A stretch of DNA of 64,000 nt from Nocardioides pocheonensis (lineage in GTDB: Bacteria; Actinomycetota; Actinomycetes; Propionibacteriales; Nocardioidaceae), in the NCBI RefSeq assembly GCF_003725535.1, contig NZ_RJSF01000044.1, positions 431,556 to 495,555 on the forward strand, written 5' to 3'. The notes below the pieces were generated by a model. It was given only the letters and a program-made list of their open reading frames with translations, made no database searches and was not told the origin of the DNA. Below, piece by piece: positions 26,976 through 35,390 of the stretch. Each line of letters opens with the position of its first letter. Positions within the stretch are counted from its first letter, which is position 1. Made by a program: the position numbers and the translations under genes.

Positions 26976-28150
26976 CCGAGGAGCGTGACCGGCTCACCCG
27001 GTGGCGGCTGATCCTGGGCCGCGACGCGGCCGAGGGTCTCGGGGCGGGGATCGCCCTGACCGCCGACGACGAGCGGCGCGACCAGGCCCTCGGCGCGCTC
27101 TACGGTGACGGGGCGCGCCGGGGTGGGCTCAACGCGTCGGCGCCGCGGGTGGCTCGCTGGCTGGGTGACATCCGGGGGTACTTCCCGTCGTCGGTCGTCC
27201 GGGTCCTCCAGGCCGACGCGATGGACCGGCTCGGCCTCCACCAGCTGCTGATGGAGCCCGAGCTCATGGAGGCGGTGCAGCCCGACATCGGCCTGGTCTC
27301 CACGCTGATCGGCCTGGGCCGGGTGATCCCGGAGCGGAGCCGGGCGACCGCGCGGGCCGTCGTGCGCAAGGTCACCGACGAGCTCGAGGAGCGGCTGCGG
27401 GCCGAGACGGTGCAGGCCGTGACCGGGGCGCTCAACCGGGCCGCCCGCACCCGCCGTCCGCGGCACGCCGACATCGACTGGCGGCGCACGATCGCGGCGA
27501 ACCTGAAGCACTACCTGCCCGAGCACCGGACCGTCGTACCGGAGCGGCTGATCGGGTTCGCCCGTCGCTCGACCCGCGTCGAGCGCCACGTGATCCTGTG
27601 CATCGACCAGTCCGGCTCGATGGCGGAGTCGGTGGTGTACTCCAGCGTCTTCGGAGCAGTGCTGGCGTCGGTCCGGTCGGTGGCCACCAGCCTGGTCGCG
27701 TTCGACACCGAGATCGTCGACCTCACCGACGAGATCGAGGACCCGGTCGACGTGCTCTTCGGCGTCCAGCTCGGCGGTGGCACCGACATCAACCGCGCGC
27801 TCGCCTACTGCCAGGGGCTGATCCGCCAACCCGCGGACACGGTGCTCGTCCTGATCAGCGACCTGTACGAGGGCGGGATCGCCGAGGAGATGCTGCGCCG
27901 GTCGCGCGAGATCGTGGACTCGGGCGCCACGATGATCGCGCTGCTGGCGCTCAGCGACTCCGGGGCGCCGTCGTACGACGCGACGCACGCGGCGGCCCTG
28001 GCCGGCATCGGTGTTCCTGCGTTCGCGTGCACGCCCGACGTGTTCCCCGACCTGATGGCCGCGGCGATCGAGAAGCGTGACATCGGCGCCTGGGCGGCCT
28101 CGCACGACATCGTCACCAGCCACGGCGACGACGACGAGGTGCCATCCTGA
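26972..28150 (+). CDS. VWA-domain protein, partner of MoxR ATPase
   Basis: 392 residues from ATG 26972 (ATGA overlap); the longer upstream frame is a shadow of the DUF5682 gene. The C-terminal half is a von Willebrand A domain with an intact MIDAS: 'VILCIDQSGSMAESVVYSSV' (DxSxS), Thr in 'LGGGTDINRAL', and Asp in 'VLISDLYEGG'. No signal or membrane segment is seen, so it is cytoplasmic. VWA proteins of this type bind metal-dependently to targets of the MoxR ATPase. It completes the five-gene cassette. Confidence 0.9.
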   Translation: MTEERDRLTRWRLILGRDAAEGLGAGIALTADDERRDQALGALYGDGARRGGLNASAPRVARWLGDIRGYFPSSVVRVLQADAMDRLGLHQLLMEPELMEAVQPDIGLVSTLIGLGRVIPERSRATARAVVRKVTDELEERLRAETVQAVTGALNRAARTRRPRHADIDWRRTIAANLKHYLPEHRTVVPERLIGFARRSTRVERHVILCIDQSGSMAESVVYSSVFGAVLASVRSVATSLVAFDTEIVDLTDEIEDPVDVLFGVQLGGGTDINRALAYCQGLIRQPADTVLVLISDLYEGGIAEEMLRRSREIVDSGATMIALLALSDSGAPSYDATHAAALAGIGVPAFACTPDVFPDLMAAAIEKRDIGAWAASHDIVTSHGDDDEVPS

Positions 28151-28154
28151 GCCG

Positions 28155-28769
28155 GTGAGCGCGCTCTACAACGAGTACTCGGGCCGCAGCGTCGACCGCG
28201 TCCAGGCCCTGGCCGACGGTGTCTTCGCGGTCGCGATGACCCTGCTGGTGCTGGACGTCCGGCTGCCCGACACGCACGCGTCGGACAGCCACGAGCTGTG
28301 GTCGCAGCTGACCGGGCTGGGGCCGAGCGTGGCGGCGTACGTGCTCAGCTTCACGATGCTGGGCACCTTCTGGCTCGCGCTGCACACGGTGCTCGCGCTC
28401 TGCGAGCGGTCGGACCGCACGCTGGCGTGGGCGGTGCTGGTCTTCCTCTTCTTCGTCACGACCTTGCCGTTCACGGCGTCCGTGCTCGCCGACCACACGC
28501 ACCTGTGGCTGGCGGTCGTCCTCTACTGGCTCAACCTCGTGGCGCTCGGCGCGTGCATCGCCTGGATGCTGGTGCACGCCGGTCGCAGGCTGGTCGGTGC
28601 CGACGGCCACGACGGACTGACCCTGGTGCGACGGCGCCTGGTGCTGGCCCAGTCGGCCTACGCGCTCGCGGTCCTGCTGGTCCTGGTCAGCCCTGTGGCC
28701 AGCATCGTCGCGCTCGCGGCCTTCCAGCTGTTCTTCGTGATCTCACCGCGGCTGCCGTTCCGCGCCTGA
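28155..28769 (+). CDS. TMEM175-family (DUF1211) potassium channel-like protein
   Basis: 204 residues from GTG 28155, four bases after the VWA stop. 'RVQALADGVFAVAMTLLVLD' is the first-helix signature of the TMEM175/DUF1211 family (usually R-x3-F-S-D-G-V-F-A-I), here with Leu-Ala in place of Phe-Ser. Six hydrophobic helices follow. Bacterial members form K+-permeable channels without the usual selectivity filter. It might be co-transcribed with the MoxR cassette, but the functional link is uncertain. Its last 27 bases overlap the convergent MarR gene. Confidence 0.8.
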   Translation: MSALYNEYSGRSVDRVQALADGVFAVAMTLLVLDVRLPDTHASDSHELWSQLTGLGPSVAAYVLSFTMLGTFWLALHTVLALCERSDRTLAWAVLVFLFFVTTLPFTASVLADHTHLWLAVVLYWLNLVALGACIAWMLVHAGRRLVGADGHDGLTLVRRRLVLAQSAYALAVLLVLVSPVASIVALAAFQLFFVISPRLPFRA

Positions 28770-29186
28770 GGTCTCGACCAGCCTCCGCAGGATCCGGTCG
28801 AGGCTCCGCACCTCGGCGTCGGTCAGGGAGAGCAGCGCCTCGGGCGGGGTGGACTGGATCTCGTCGGCCGTGCGTGCGACGGCGCGGCCGGCGCCGGTGA
28901 CGCGCACGAGCTTGGAGCGCCGGTCGGCCGGGTTGACCTCGCGCTCGACCAGGCCACGGCTCTCCAGGTCGTCCACGATCACGGTGATGTACGGGGGGTC
29001 GGTGACCAGCGCCGCGCACAGGTCGCGCATCGGCAACGGGCCGGGCAGCAGCATCCGCAGCGCCTTGGCCCGCAGGTAGCTCATCCCGATCGCCTCGGAA
29101 ACCGCGCCCCGGCGGTCGTGCAGGTCGAGCACCAGCGTGCGCATCGACTGCCAGGCGCTGGTCGCGGGGTCCGGTCGGTCGCTCAT
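28743..29186 (-). CDS. MarR-family transcriptional regulator
   Basis: 147 residues. The winged helix is visible in 'LPMRDLCAALVTDPPYITVI' (recognition helix) and 'VDDLESRGLVEREVNPADRR', ending in the conserved Asp-Arg-Arg wing. Its ATG overlaps the stop of the upstream efflux gene (ATGA), so pump and regulator form one operon. MarR proteins usually repress such pumps and release DNA on binding phenolic drugs. A 14-bp dyad at the pump start (30643-30656) is a likely binding site. Confidence 0.88.
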   Translation of the reverse strand: MSDRPDPATSAWQSMRTLVLDLHDRRGAVSEAIGMSYLRAKALRMLLPGPLPMRDLCAALVTDPPYITVIVDDLESRGLVEREVNPADRRSKLVRVTGAGRAVARTADEIQSTPPEALLSLTDAEVRSLDRILRRLVETSGAERQPR

Positions 29187-30652
29187 CGGGTCACCATCGC
29201 ACTCTCATCGGGCCGGGGCGCCTGCTCGTCGAGGAGGTGGGCGACCGTGCCGGCCGAGCGGGCGGCCCACCGGCCGGTCGAGAGCCAGGCGAGCAGGAGC
29301 ACCGCGGCGGCGTACCCGACGACGATCCACCAGCCGGGGTGGGTCGCCGCGGAGAACTGCGTGCGGATCCCCGCGCCTGCGCCATGGCTCACGACGGCGC
29401 CGACGATCGCGACGCCCAGGGTGGCGCCCACCTGCCGGCTGGTGCTCGCCACTGCGGCGGCCACGCCGGCCTGGCTGCGGGGCATGCCGGACACCGCCGT
29501 GTTGGTGATCGGCGCGTTGACCATGCCGAACCCCGCGCCGAACACCAGGTTGCAGCCGAGCAACCAGCCGTAGCCGACGTGGTCGGTCAGCGCGGTGAGG
29601 GGCAGGGCCCCGACCAGCAGCGCGGCTCCCGCGATCAACAGGGGCAGGCGCGGACCACGGTTGCCGACCAGGCGTCCGGACAGGGGCGCCAGCAGCACGG
29701 TCATCGCCGCCATCGGCAGCAGGAACAGCCCTGCGTGCAGCGCGCTCAGGCCGCGCACGTCCTGGAGGTAGAGCGTGTTGAGGAACAGGAACGCGCTGAA
29801 GGCGCCGAAGGCGGAGATCGCCATCAGGGTCGCCCCGGAGAACGGGACGCTGCGGAAGAAGGTGAGCTCGATGAGCGGGTCGGTACGGCGGGACTCGTGG
29901 ACCAGGAACGCCACGAACGCCACCACGCACAGGGCACCGATCGCCCAGATCTCGCCGGAGCCGCCGGCGCGCGGGGCCTCGATGATCGCGTAGGTCAGGG
30001 ACAGCAGGACCACGATGACGAGGACCTGCCCCAGCGGGTCGATCCTCCGGGCGCGCTCTGCCTTGGACTCCGGCACGAACAGGGCGGCGAGCACGAAGGC
30101 CGCGATCCCGATCGGCACGTTGACCCAGAAGATCGAGCGCCACCCGATGCCCTCGACCAGGACGCCGCCGAGCACGGGACCCAGACCGAGGCTGATCCCG
30201 ACGACGCCGGCCCACACGCCGATCGCGCGGGCGCGCTCGCGCGGGTCGAGAAAGACGTTGGTGATGATCGACATCGCGACCGGGTTGAGCATCGACCCGC
30301 CGACCGCCTGCAGCATCCGGAACGCGACCAGCCAGCCCAGGCCGGGCGCGACGCCGCACAGCAGCGAGCCGACGCTGAACAGCACGAGCCCGAGCTGGAA
30401 GGTGCGCCGGCGCCCGAGCCGGTCGGCGGTCGAGCCGGAGAGGATCAGCAGGCTGGCGAGCACGACCGTGTAGGCGTCGATGATCCACTGCAGGCCGGAG
30501 ACCGACGCGTGCAGGTCGGTGCGGATCGCGGGCAGCGCGACGTTGACGATCGTGACGTCCATGCCGACCAGGAGCAGGCTCAGGCAGCAGATCGCCAGGA
30601 TCAGCAGCCGTCGGCGTGGCGTGAGGTCGGCCGGCTGATTGCTTGTGTTCAC
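29183..30652 (-). CDS. DHA2-family multidrug MFS efflux transporter
   Basis: 489 residues from GTG 30652; the frame upstream of it is non-coding. Fourteen helices are countable. 'LLVGMDVTIVNVALPAIRTD' and 'WIIDAYTVVLASLLI' are DHA2 (14-TM) signatures, with 'GSTADRLGRRRTF' as motif A and 'GVVGISLGLGPVLGGVLVEG' as the antiporter motif C. It should export drugs or antiseptics using the proton gradient. It is co-transcribed with the MarR gene downstream. Confidence 0.9.
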   Translation of the reverse strand: MNTSNQPADLTPRRRLLILAICCLSLLLVGMDVTIVNVALPAIRTDLHASVSGLQWIIDAYTVVLASLLILSGSTADRLGRRRTFQLGLVLFSVGSLLCGVAPGLGWLVAFRMLQAVGGSMLNPVAMSIITNVFLDPRERARAIGVWAGVVGISLGLGPVLGGVLVEGIGWRSIFWVNVPIGIAAFVLAALFVPESKAERARRIDPLGQVLVIVVLLSLTYAIIEAPRAGGSGEIWAIGALCVVAFVAFLVHESRRTDPLIELTFFRSVPFSGATLMAISAFGAFSAFLFLNTLYLQDVRGLSALHAGLFLLPMAAMTVLLAPLSGRLVGNRGPRLPLLIAGAALLVGALPLTALTDHVGYGWLLGCNLVFGAGFGMVNAPITNTAVSGMPRSQAGVAAAVASTSRQVGATLGVAIVGAVVSHGAGAGIRTQFSAATHPGWWIVVGYAAAVLLLAWLSTGRWAARSAGTVAHLLDEQAPRPDESAMVTR

Positions 30653-30656
30653 ACAA
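30643..30656. promoter_or_regulatory. 14-bp dyad over the efflux gene start
   Basis: TTGTGTTCACACAA is a perfect inverted repeat (6+2+6) covering the GTG start of the DHA2 gene in an AT-rich gap. MarR repressors bind such dyads; here it would autoregulate pump and marR. Confidence 0.55.
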
Positions 30657-30719
30657 CTATTCTGCAACCAGAAGCAAATTGATGGGGCGGGCAGGTCGCT
30701 CTCGTCGCTAGCCTGAGGC

Positions 30720-31904
30720 GTGCGCGTCCTCGCCAGCACCCCGAACCCCGGGCTGCTCACGCTTCCGTGGGGCACCCCGCTCGAGCGGTGGAGCGAGCAC
30801 GTCGTGCCGGTGCCGCGGGGGCTCTCCCGTCACGTGGTGCGGGTGATCCACCTCGACGGCGTGTTCTACGCGGTCAAGGAGACGCAGGAGGACATCGCCA
30901 AGCGGGAGTACCGCCTGCTCCGCGACCTCGGACGACGCAACCTGCCTGCGGTCGTGCCGGTCGCGGTGGTCTCGGAGCGCCCGGCCGATCTCGGTGCGGC
31001 GCTGGTCACCCGCCACCTCGCGTTCGCGCTTCCCTACCGCGCGGTGTTCGCCAACGGGCTGCCGGCCGGTGGCGTGCCGCTGCTCGTCGACGCGCTGGTG
31101 GTGCTGCTGGTGCGCCTGCACCTGGCCGGCTTCTACTGGGGTGACGTGTCCTTGTCCAACGTGCTGTTCCGGCGCAGCGCCGGTGAGTTCGCGGCGTACC
31201 TGGTCGACGCGGAGACCGGCGAGATCCACCCCGAGCTGTCGCCGCGGATGCGCGAGTACGACGTCGAGGTCGGCTGCGAGAACGTCTTCGCCGAGCTGCT
31301 CGACCTCCAGGAGGCCGAGCCGTCGCTGGCCGACGAGGTCGACCCCTTCGCCGTGATCGAGCGGATCCGGGACCGCTACGGCTCGCTCTGGCACGAGCTG
31401 ACCGCCGAGGAGCAGTTCAGCACCGACGAGGTGTGGCGGATCGAGCAGCGGGTCGAGCGCCTCGGCGACCTCGGGTTCGACGTCGCGGAGCTCGCCATGG
31501 ACACCGACCCGACGGGCGGCACGGTCTCGATCCGGCCGCGCGTGGTCGAGGCAGGGCATCATGCGCGCGAGCTCGCCGAGCTCACCGGCCTGGAGGTCGA
31601 GGACAACCAGGCCCGCCGGCTGCTCACCGACCTGGCGTCGTACGCCGCCCACCACGGGATCACCGACCGCGCCGCCGCCGGCCGTCGCTGGCGCTACGAG
31701 ATCTACGACCCGATCGCCGAGATGGTGCCGCCCGAGCTGCGTGGCCGGCTCGAGCCGGCCGAGGTGTTCCACCAGCTCCTCGAGCACCGGTGGCTGCTCT
31801 CCGAGCGCGCCGGGCGCGAGATCGACATCTTCGAGACCGCGCGCGACTACCTCGACACCGTCCTCGCCCGGCTGCCCGAGGAGAAGCTCACCGCCCCGGA
31901 GTGA
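30720..31904 (+). CDS. DUF4032 protein with lipopolysaccharide-kinase-like fold
   Basis: 394 residues from GTG 30720. The N-terminal half looks like a small protein-kinase-like fold: Lys in 'VFYAVKETQEDIAKREYRLL', the catalytic-loop equivalent 'FYWGDVSLSNVLFRR', and the metal Asp in 'AAYLVDAETGE'. The second half (about 230-394) is the DUF4032 domain with 'RWRYEIYDPIAEMVPPELRG'. Family members occur throughout actinobacteria without known substrates. It is divergent from the efflux operon. Confidence 0.78.
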   Translation: MRVLASTPNPGLLTLPWGTPLERWSEHVVPVPRGLSRHVVRVIHLDGVFYAVKETQEDIAKREYRLLRDLGRRNLPAVVPVAVVSERPADLGAALVTRHLAFALPYRAVFANGLPAGGVPLLVDALVVLLVRLHLAGFYWGDVSLSNVLFRRSAGEFAAYLVDAETGEIHPELSPRMREYDVEVGCENVFAELLDLQEAEPSLADEVDPFAVIERIRDRYGSLWHELTAEEQFSTDEVWRIEQRVERLGDLGFDVAELAMDTDPTGGTVSIRPRVVEAGHHARELAELTGLEVEDNQARRLLTDLASYAAHHGITDRAAAGRRWRYEIYDPIAEMVPPELRGRLEPAEVFHQLLEHRWLLSERAGREIDIFETARDYLDTVLARLPEEKLTAPE

Positions 31905-31999
31905 CCGCGCATGGGCGGTGTGGCTCGAGTGGCCATGGGCCCCGCCCGGTGGGTCCTTCGCCGCTGGTGGCCGGCGGCCTCCGGCGAGACGCTCGTGGC

Positions 32000-32428
32000 A
32001 TGACGCAGACCGCAACTCAGCCGGTCCGGACTCGCGTCGGCACCTCGGTCCCCGGTCGTCTCGTGGCCGTGGCGATCATCTGGGCCGCCAGCGCGGTCAT
32101 CGCGATCGGCGCACCTGACATGGTCAGCGGGTCGCAGCACGAGCACCTGCCGATCGCCGCGATCACCGTGTGGCTCTGGGCCGCCGTCGGCTCCGGCTAC
32201 GCCTCGATGGCGCCGGTGCACGACGCGCGCGCCTGGCTCTGGGCCGTCGCCCTGGTCTGGGGTGCCACGGCCGTCGCGACGGTGCTGGCACCCGAGATGG
32301 TGACCGGCTCCGACCCCACCCGCATCCCGATCGTGGCCCTGGTGGCTCCCCCGGTGGCAGCCGTCGTCACGGGATTCCTGGCGCTGAACCAGGCCGTCGG
32401 CGAGGCCGGGTCGCGCCGGCGGCGGTGA
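32000..32428 (+). CDS. Small hypothetical membrane protein
   Basis: 142 residues from ATG 32000. Four hydrophobic helices form two similar pairs ('VAVAIIWAASAVIAIGAPDM' and 'WAVALVWGATAVATVLAPEM'), which suggests an internal duplication of a two-helix unit, each ending 'APxMV.GS'. I recognise no family and see no motif for function. Confidence 0.6.
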   Translation: MTQTATQPVRTRVGTSVPGRLVAVAIIWAASAVIAIGAPDMVSGSQHEHLPIAAITVWLWAAVGSGYASMAPVHDARAWLWAVALVWGATAVATVLAPEMVTGSDPTRIPIVALVAPPVAAVVTGFLALNQAVGEAGSRRRR

Positions 32429-32451
32429 GGGCCGCGGCTCATAGCCGTCGG

Positions 32452-32486
32452 AAAAGCAGAGAGCCGGACCCACGTCCTGGGTCCGG
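32452..32486 (-). terminator. Terminator of tRNA-Arg
   Basis: CCGGACCCA and TGGGTCCGG pair in a perfect 9-bp stem with a 5-nt loop; on the minus strand a CTTTTCC tract follows. It lies about 32 bp past the tRNA 3' end, a standard intrinsic terminator. Confidence 0.8.
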
Positions 32487-32517
32487 CCTGTCCGGGATCT
32501 CGCGAGAGATCACCCTG

Positions 32518-32590
32518 CGCGCTCGGAGGGATTCGAACCCCCAACCTTCTGATCCGTAGTCAGATGCTCTATCCGTTGAGCTACGAGCGC
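32518..32590 (-). tRNA. tRNA-Arg (anticodon ACG)
   Basis: 73-nt cloverleaf on the minus strand with acceptor GCGCTCG/CGAGCGC, discriminator G, D-arm 'AGCTCAACGGATAGAGC', and anticodon loop CTACGGA giving ACG (reads CGN after inosine modification). The T loop is TTCGAAT. Confidence 0.96.
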
Positions 32591-32844
32591 ACGCCCTCGT
32601 GGTGCCGGAGAGCGGTGAGCATCGTAGCGCGAGGCCTGAGGACCCACGAAATCGGGCACTAGGGCCCTGTGCCCCGTCCGTGGTTGATCGATCCAATAGG
32701 TGGGGCAGGAAGGTACAGGTAGATTCAAGCGCGTCCTGATCGCGCCCCCTCCCTGTGAACGTGATCCGGCGCCCCTCGATCGGCTGCAACGGCGCGACGA
32801 TCCACAGCTCAACAGTCCCCAGGATCCGAGAGGACACGAAGACG

Positions 32845-34686
32845 ATGGCAGACGTGGAGAAGGCCCTGGATGACGCGGGTGTGACCAACCCGCACGTGCG
32901 CGAGTACGTCGCGTACTGGGCCGACCTGACCGGCGCCGAGCGCGTCGAGGTCGTGGACGCGGCCGACGACGCCCGCCTCATCAAGGAGGCGCTGGACGCC
33001 GGCGAGCTGCTCCCCGCGGGCGAGGGCCGGTACTACTCGCGCAGCTACCACAAGGACACCGCGCGCTCCGAGGAGCGCACGATCGTGGCCACGAACGACC
33101 CCAAGGACAAGGGTGTCTACAACAACTGGCGCCCCGCCTCGGAGATGAAGCCGCTCCTCGAGGAGCGCATGCGCGGCGCCTCGGCCGGCAAGACCATGTA
33201 CGTCATCCCCTACCTGATGGCGCCTCCGGGCTCCCCGCTCGCCCCGTGGGCGACCGGCGTCGAGCTCACCGACTCGCGCACCGTCGTGCTGCACATGATC
33301 CGGATGTCCCGCGTGGGCGTGGACTACCTGGAGAACCTCGACGACCCGAACATGTTCGTCCGCGCGGTCCACGTGACCGGCGACCTGGAGCACCTGGGCC
33401 AGGGCACGCCCGACGACAAGCGCTACTTCGTGACCGTGGCCGACGAGCGCACGATCCTGCACTTCGGCTCGTCGTACGGCGGCAACGCGCTGCTCGGCAA
33501 GATCGCGCACGGCCTGCGCCAGGCGGCGTACGACGGCTGGGCGTCGAACAAGTTCCTCGGCGAGCAGTACATGCTGATCGGGATCCACGACAAGGAGACC
33601 GGCAAGGACTACCACATCTGCGGTGGCTTCCCGAGCGCCTCGGGCAAGACCAACCTCGCGATGATGCTGGCTCCCGACGCCCTCGGCGACCGCTACCACG
33701 TCTCCTTCTACGGCGACGACATCGCGTGGCTCTGGGTCGACGAGAAGGACGGCAAGCTCTACGGGATGAACCCGGAGTACGGCGTCTTCGGGGTCGCGAA
33801 GGACACCAACGAGAAGACCAACCCGACCGCGCTCGCGTCGGTCGACGAGGGCACCGGCGTGATCTTCACGAACATCGCCTACAACCCCGACACCCACGAG
33901 GTCTGGTGGGAGGGCCGCACGCCCGAGCCGCCGGCCGACGTCACCGGGTGGCTGGACTGGAAGGGCAACCCGATCGCGGACCGCGCCGAGGGCGAGAAGG
34001 ACGCTCCCTGGGCGCACCCGAACAGCCGGTTCACGACCACGCTCGACAACGTCCCGAACATCGCGAAGGACTACAACGAGCCGCAGGGCGTGCCGATCGA
34101 CGCGATCATCTTCGGTGGCCGCACCCGTGACCGCGAACCGCTGATCCGCGCGATCACCGACCTCGCCGAGGGCGTGTACGACGGCCTCACGCTGGGCGCC
34201 GAGGCGACGTTCGCCGCCGAGGGCGTCGACGGGCAGCTGCGCTACGACCCGATGTCGAACCGGCCGTTCATGGCCTACGGCGAGGGCGACTACGCCGCGC
34301 ACTACCTGAAGATCGTCGGCGCCGCGAAGGAGCAGCCGATCTTCGCCCACGTCAACTGGTTCCAGCGCGACCCGGAGGACGGCCACTTCCTGTGGCCGGG
34401 CTACCGCGAGAACCTGCGCCCGCTGCTCTGGCTGCTCCAGCTCAAGAACGGCGAGGTCAAGGGCCGCGAGACCGCGGTCGGCATCATCCCGACCGAGGAC
34501 GAGCTGAACCTCGAGGGCATGGACATCGCGCCCGAGGACCTGCAGACGATCCTCTCCATCAACGTGCCCCGCTGGCAGCAGGAGATGGGCCACCGCGAGG
34601 AGCACCTGAAGCAGTTCCCGAACATGCCCGAGGAGATCTGGGAGGCCCACCGCCGCGTGGCCGCCGCCCTCGAGACCGAGGTCTGA
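32845..34686 (+). CDS. pckG: Phosphoenolpyruvate carboxykinase (GTP)
   Basis: 613 residues, the usual length; start ATG 32845 after AGAGGAC. It decarboxylates oxaloacetate to PEP with GTP in gluconeogenesis. Motifs include the metal and substrate segment 'HFGSSYGGNALLGKIAHGLR', the kinase P-loop 'GGFPSASGKTNLAMM', and 'SFYGDDIAWLW'. The P-loop has Ser266 where most GTP enzymes carry the hyper-reactive Cys (FPSACGKTN). The gene stands alone after tRNA-Arg with a 254-bp leader in which I see no clear regulatory element. Confidence 0.95.
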   Translation: MADVEKALDDAGVTNPHVREYVAYWADLTGAERVEVVDAADDARLIKEALDAGELLPAGEGRYYSRSYHKDTARSEERTIVATNDPKDKGVYNNWRPASEMKPLLEERMRGASAGKTMYVIPYLMAPPGSPLAPWATGVELTDSRTVVLHMIRMSRVGVDYLENLDDPNMFVRAVHVTGDLEHLGQGTPDDKRYFVTVADERTILHFGSSYGGNALLGKIAHGLRQAAYDGWASNKFLGEQYMLIGIHDKETGKDYHICGGFPSASGKTNLAMMLAPDALGDRYHVSFYGDDIAWLWVDEKDGKLYGMNPEYGVFGVAKDTNEKTNPTALASVDEGTGVIFTNIAYNPDTHEVWWEGRTPEPPADVTGWLDWKGNPIADRAEGEKDAPWAHPNSRFTTTLDNVPNIAKDYNEPQGVPIDAIIFGGRTRDREPLIRAITDLAEGVYDGLTLGAEATFAAEGVDGQLRYDPMSNRPFMAYGEGDYAAHYLKIVGAAKEQPIFAHVNWFQRDPEDGHFLWPGYRENLRPLLWLLQLKNGEVKGRETAVGIIPTEDELNLEGMDIAPEDLQTILSINVPRWQQEMGHREEHLKQFPNMPEEIWEAHRRVAAALETEV

Positions 34687-34736
34687 GCACCACCCGCTGG
34701 CACGAACGGCTCGCGGGATCGGGCAGGCTTGACGCC

Positions 34737-35318
34737 ATGAGCGTCAGCCCTGCCGGTCCCGCGAGCCGTTGCCGTGTCCGGCCGGCGACCGCTGCGGACG
34801 CCGCTGCGCTCGCCGAGGTGGCGGCCGCGACCTTCGTGCTCGCCTGCCCGCCGGGCATGCCGCCGGAGTCGGTGGCGGCGTTCGTCGCGGAGAACCTCAC
34901 CGCGGAGCGGTTCGTCGAGTACGTCGAGGACACCGGCCGGGCCGTGCTGGTCGCCGAGGAGGACGCCGAGGAGGGCGCCGCGTCCGGCACGCGGGCCGTC
35001 GGCTACGCGATGCTCGTGCACGGCGAGCCGTACGACGAGAACGCCCGTGCCGTCGTACGCCACCGCCCGACCACCGAGCTCAGCAAGATCTACGTGCTGC
35101 CCGACGCCCACGGCGGCGGCGTGGCGCGCGCGCTGCTCGACGCCGCCCTTGTCGCGGCGCGCGAGGTCGGTGCCGCGGGCATCTGGCTCGGGACGAACCA
35201 GGCGAACGTGCGGGCCCAGCGGTTCTACCTGAAGTCCGGCTTCGAGCGGATCGGGACCAAGCGGTTCTGGGTCGGCGACCACTGGGAGGACGACTTCGTC
35301 TTCGAACGGCCGCTGTGA
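34737..35318 (+). CDS. GNAT N-acetyltransferase
   Basis: 193 residues from ATG 34737, 50 bp after pckG. The N-terminus 'CRVRPATAADAAALAEVAAA' is typical of GNAT. Acetyl-CoA binding is at 'LSKIYVLPDAHGGGVARALL', and 'GTNQANVRAQRFYLKSGFER' closes the fold. 'VGDHWEDDFVFER' at the end is common in spermidine/small-molecule acetyltransferases of the PaiA type. The substrate is not known. Confidence 0.83.
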   Translation: MSVSPAGPASRCRVRPATAADAAALAEVAAATFVLACPPGMPPESVAAFVAENLTAERFVEYVEDTGRAVLVAEEDAEEGAASGTRAVGYAMLVHGEPYDENARAVVRHRPTTELSKIYVLPDAHGGGVARALLDAALVAAREVGAAGIWLGTNQANVRAQRFYLKSGFERIGTKRFWVGDHWEDDFVFERPL

Positions 35319-35390
35319 CCCGCGGCCATGGACAGGTTCCCGGGGCCGGGTGAGGATGAAGGCCTCATCGTCGTTCCGGGAGGGAACTCC

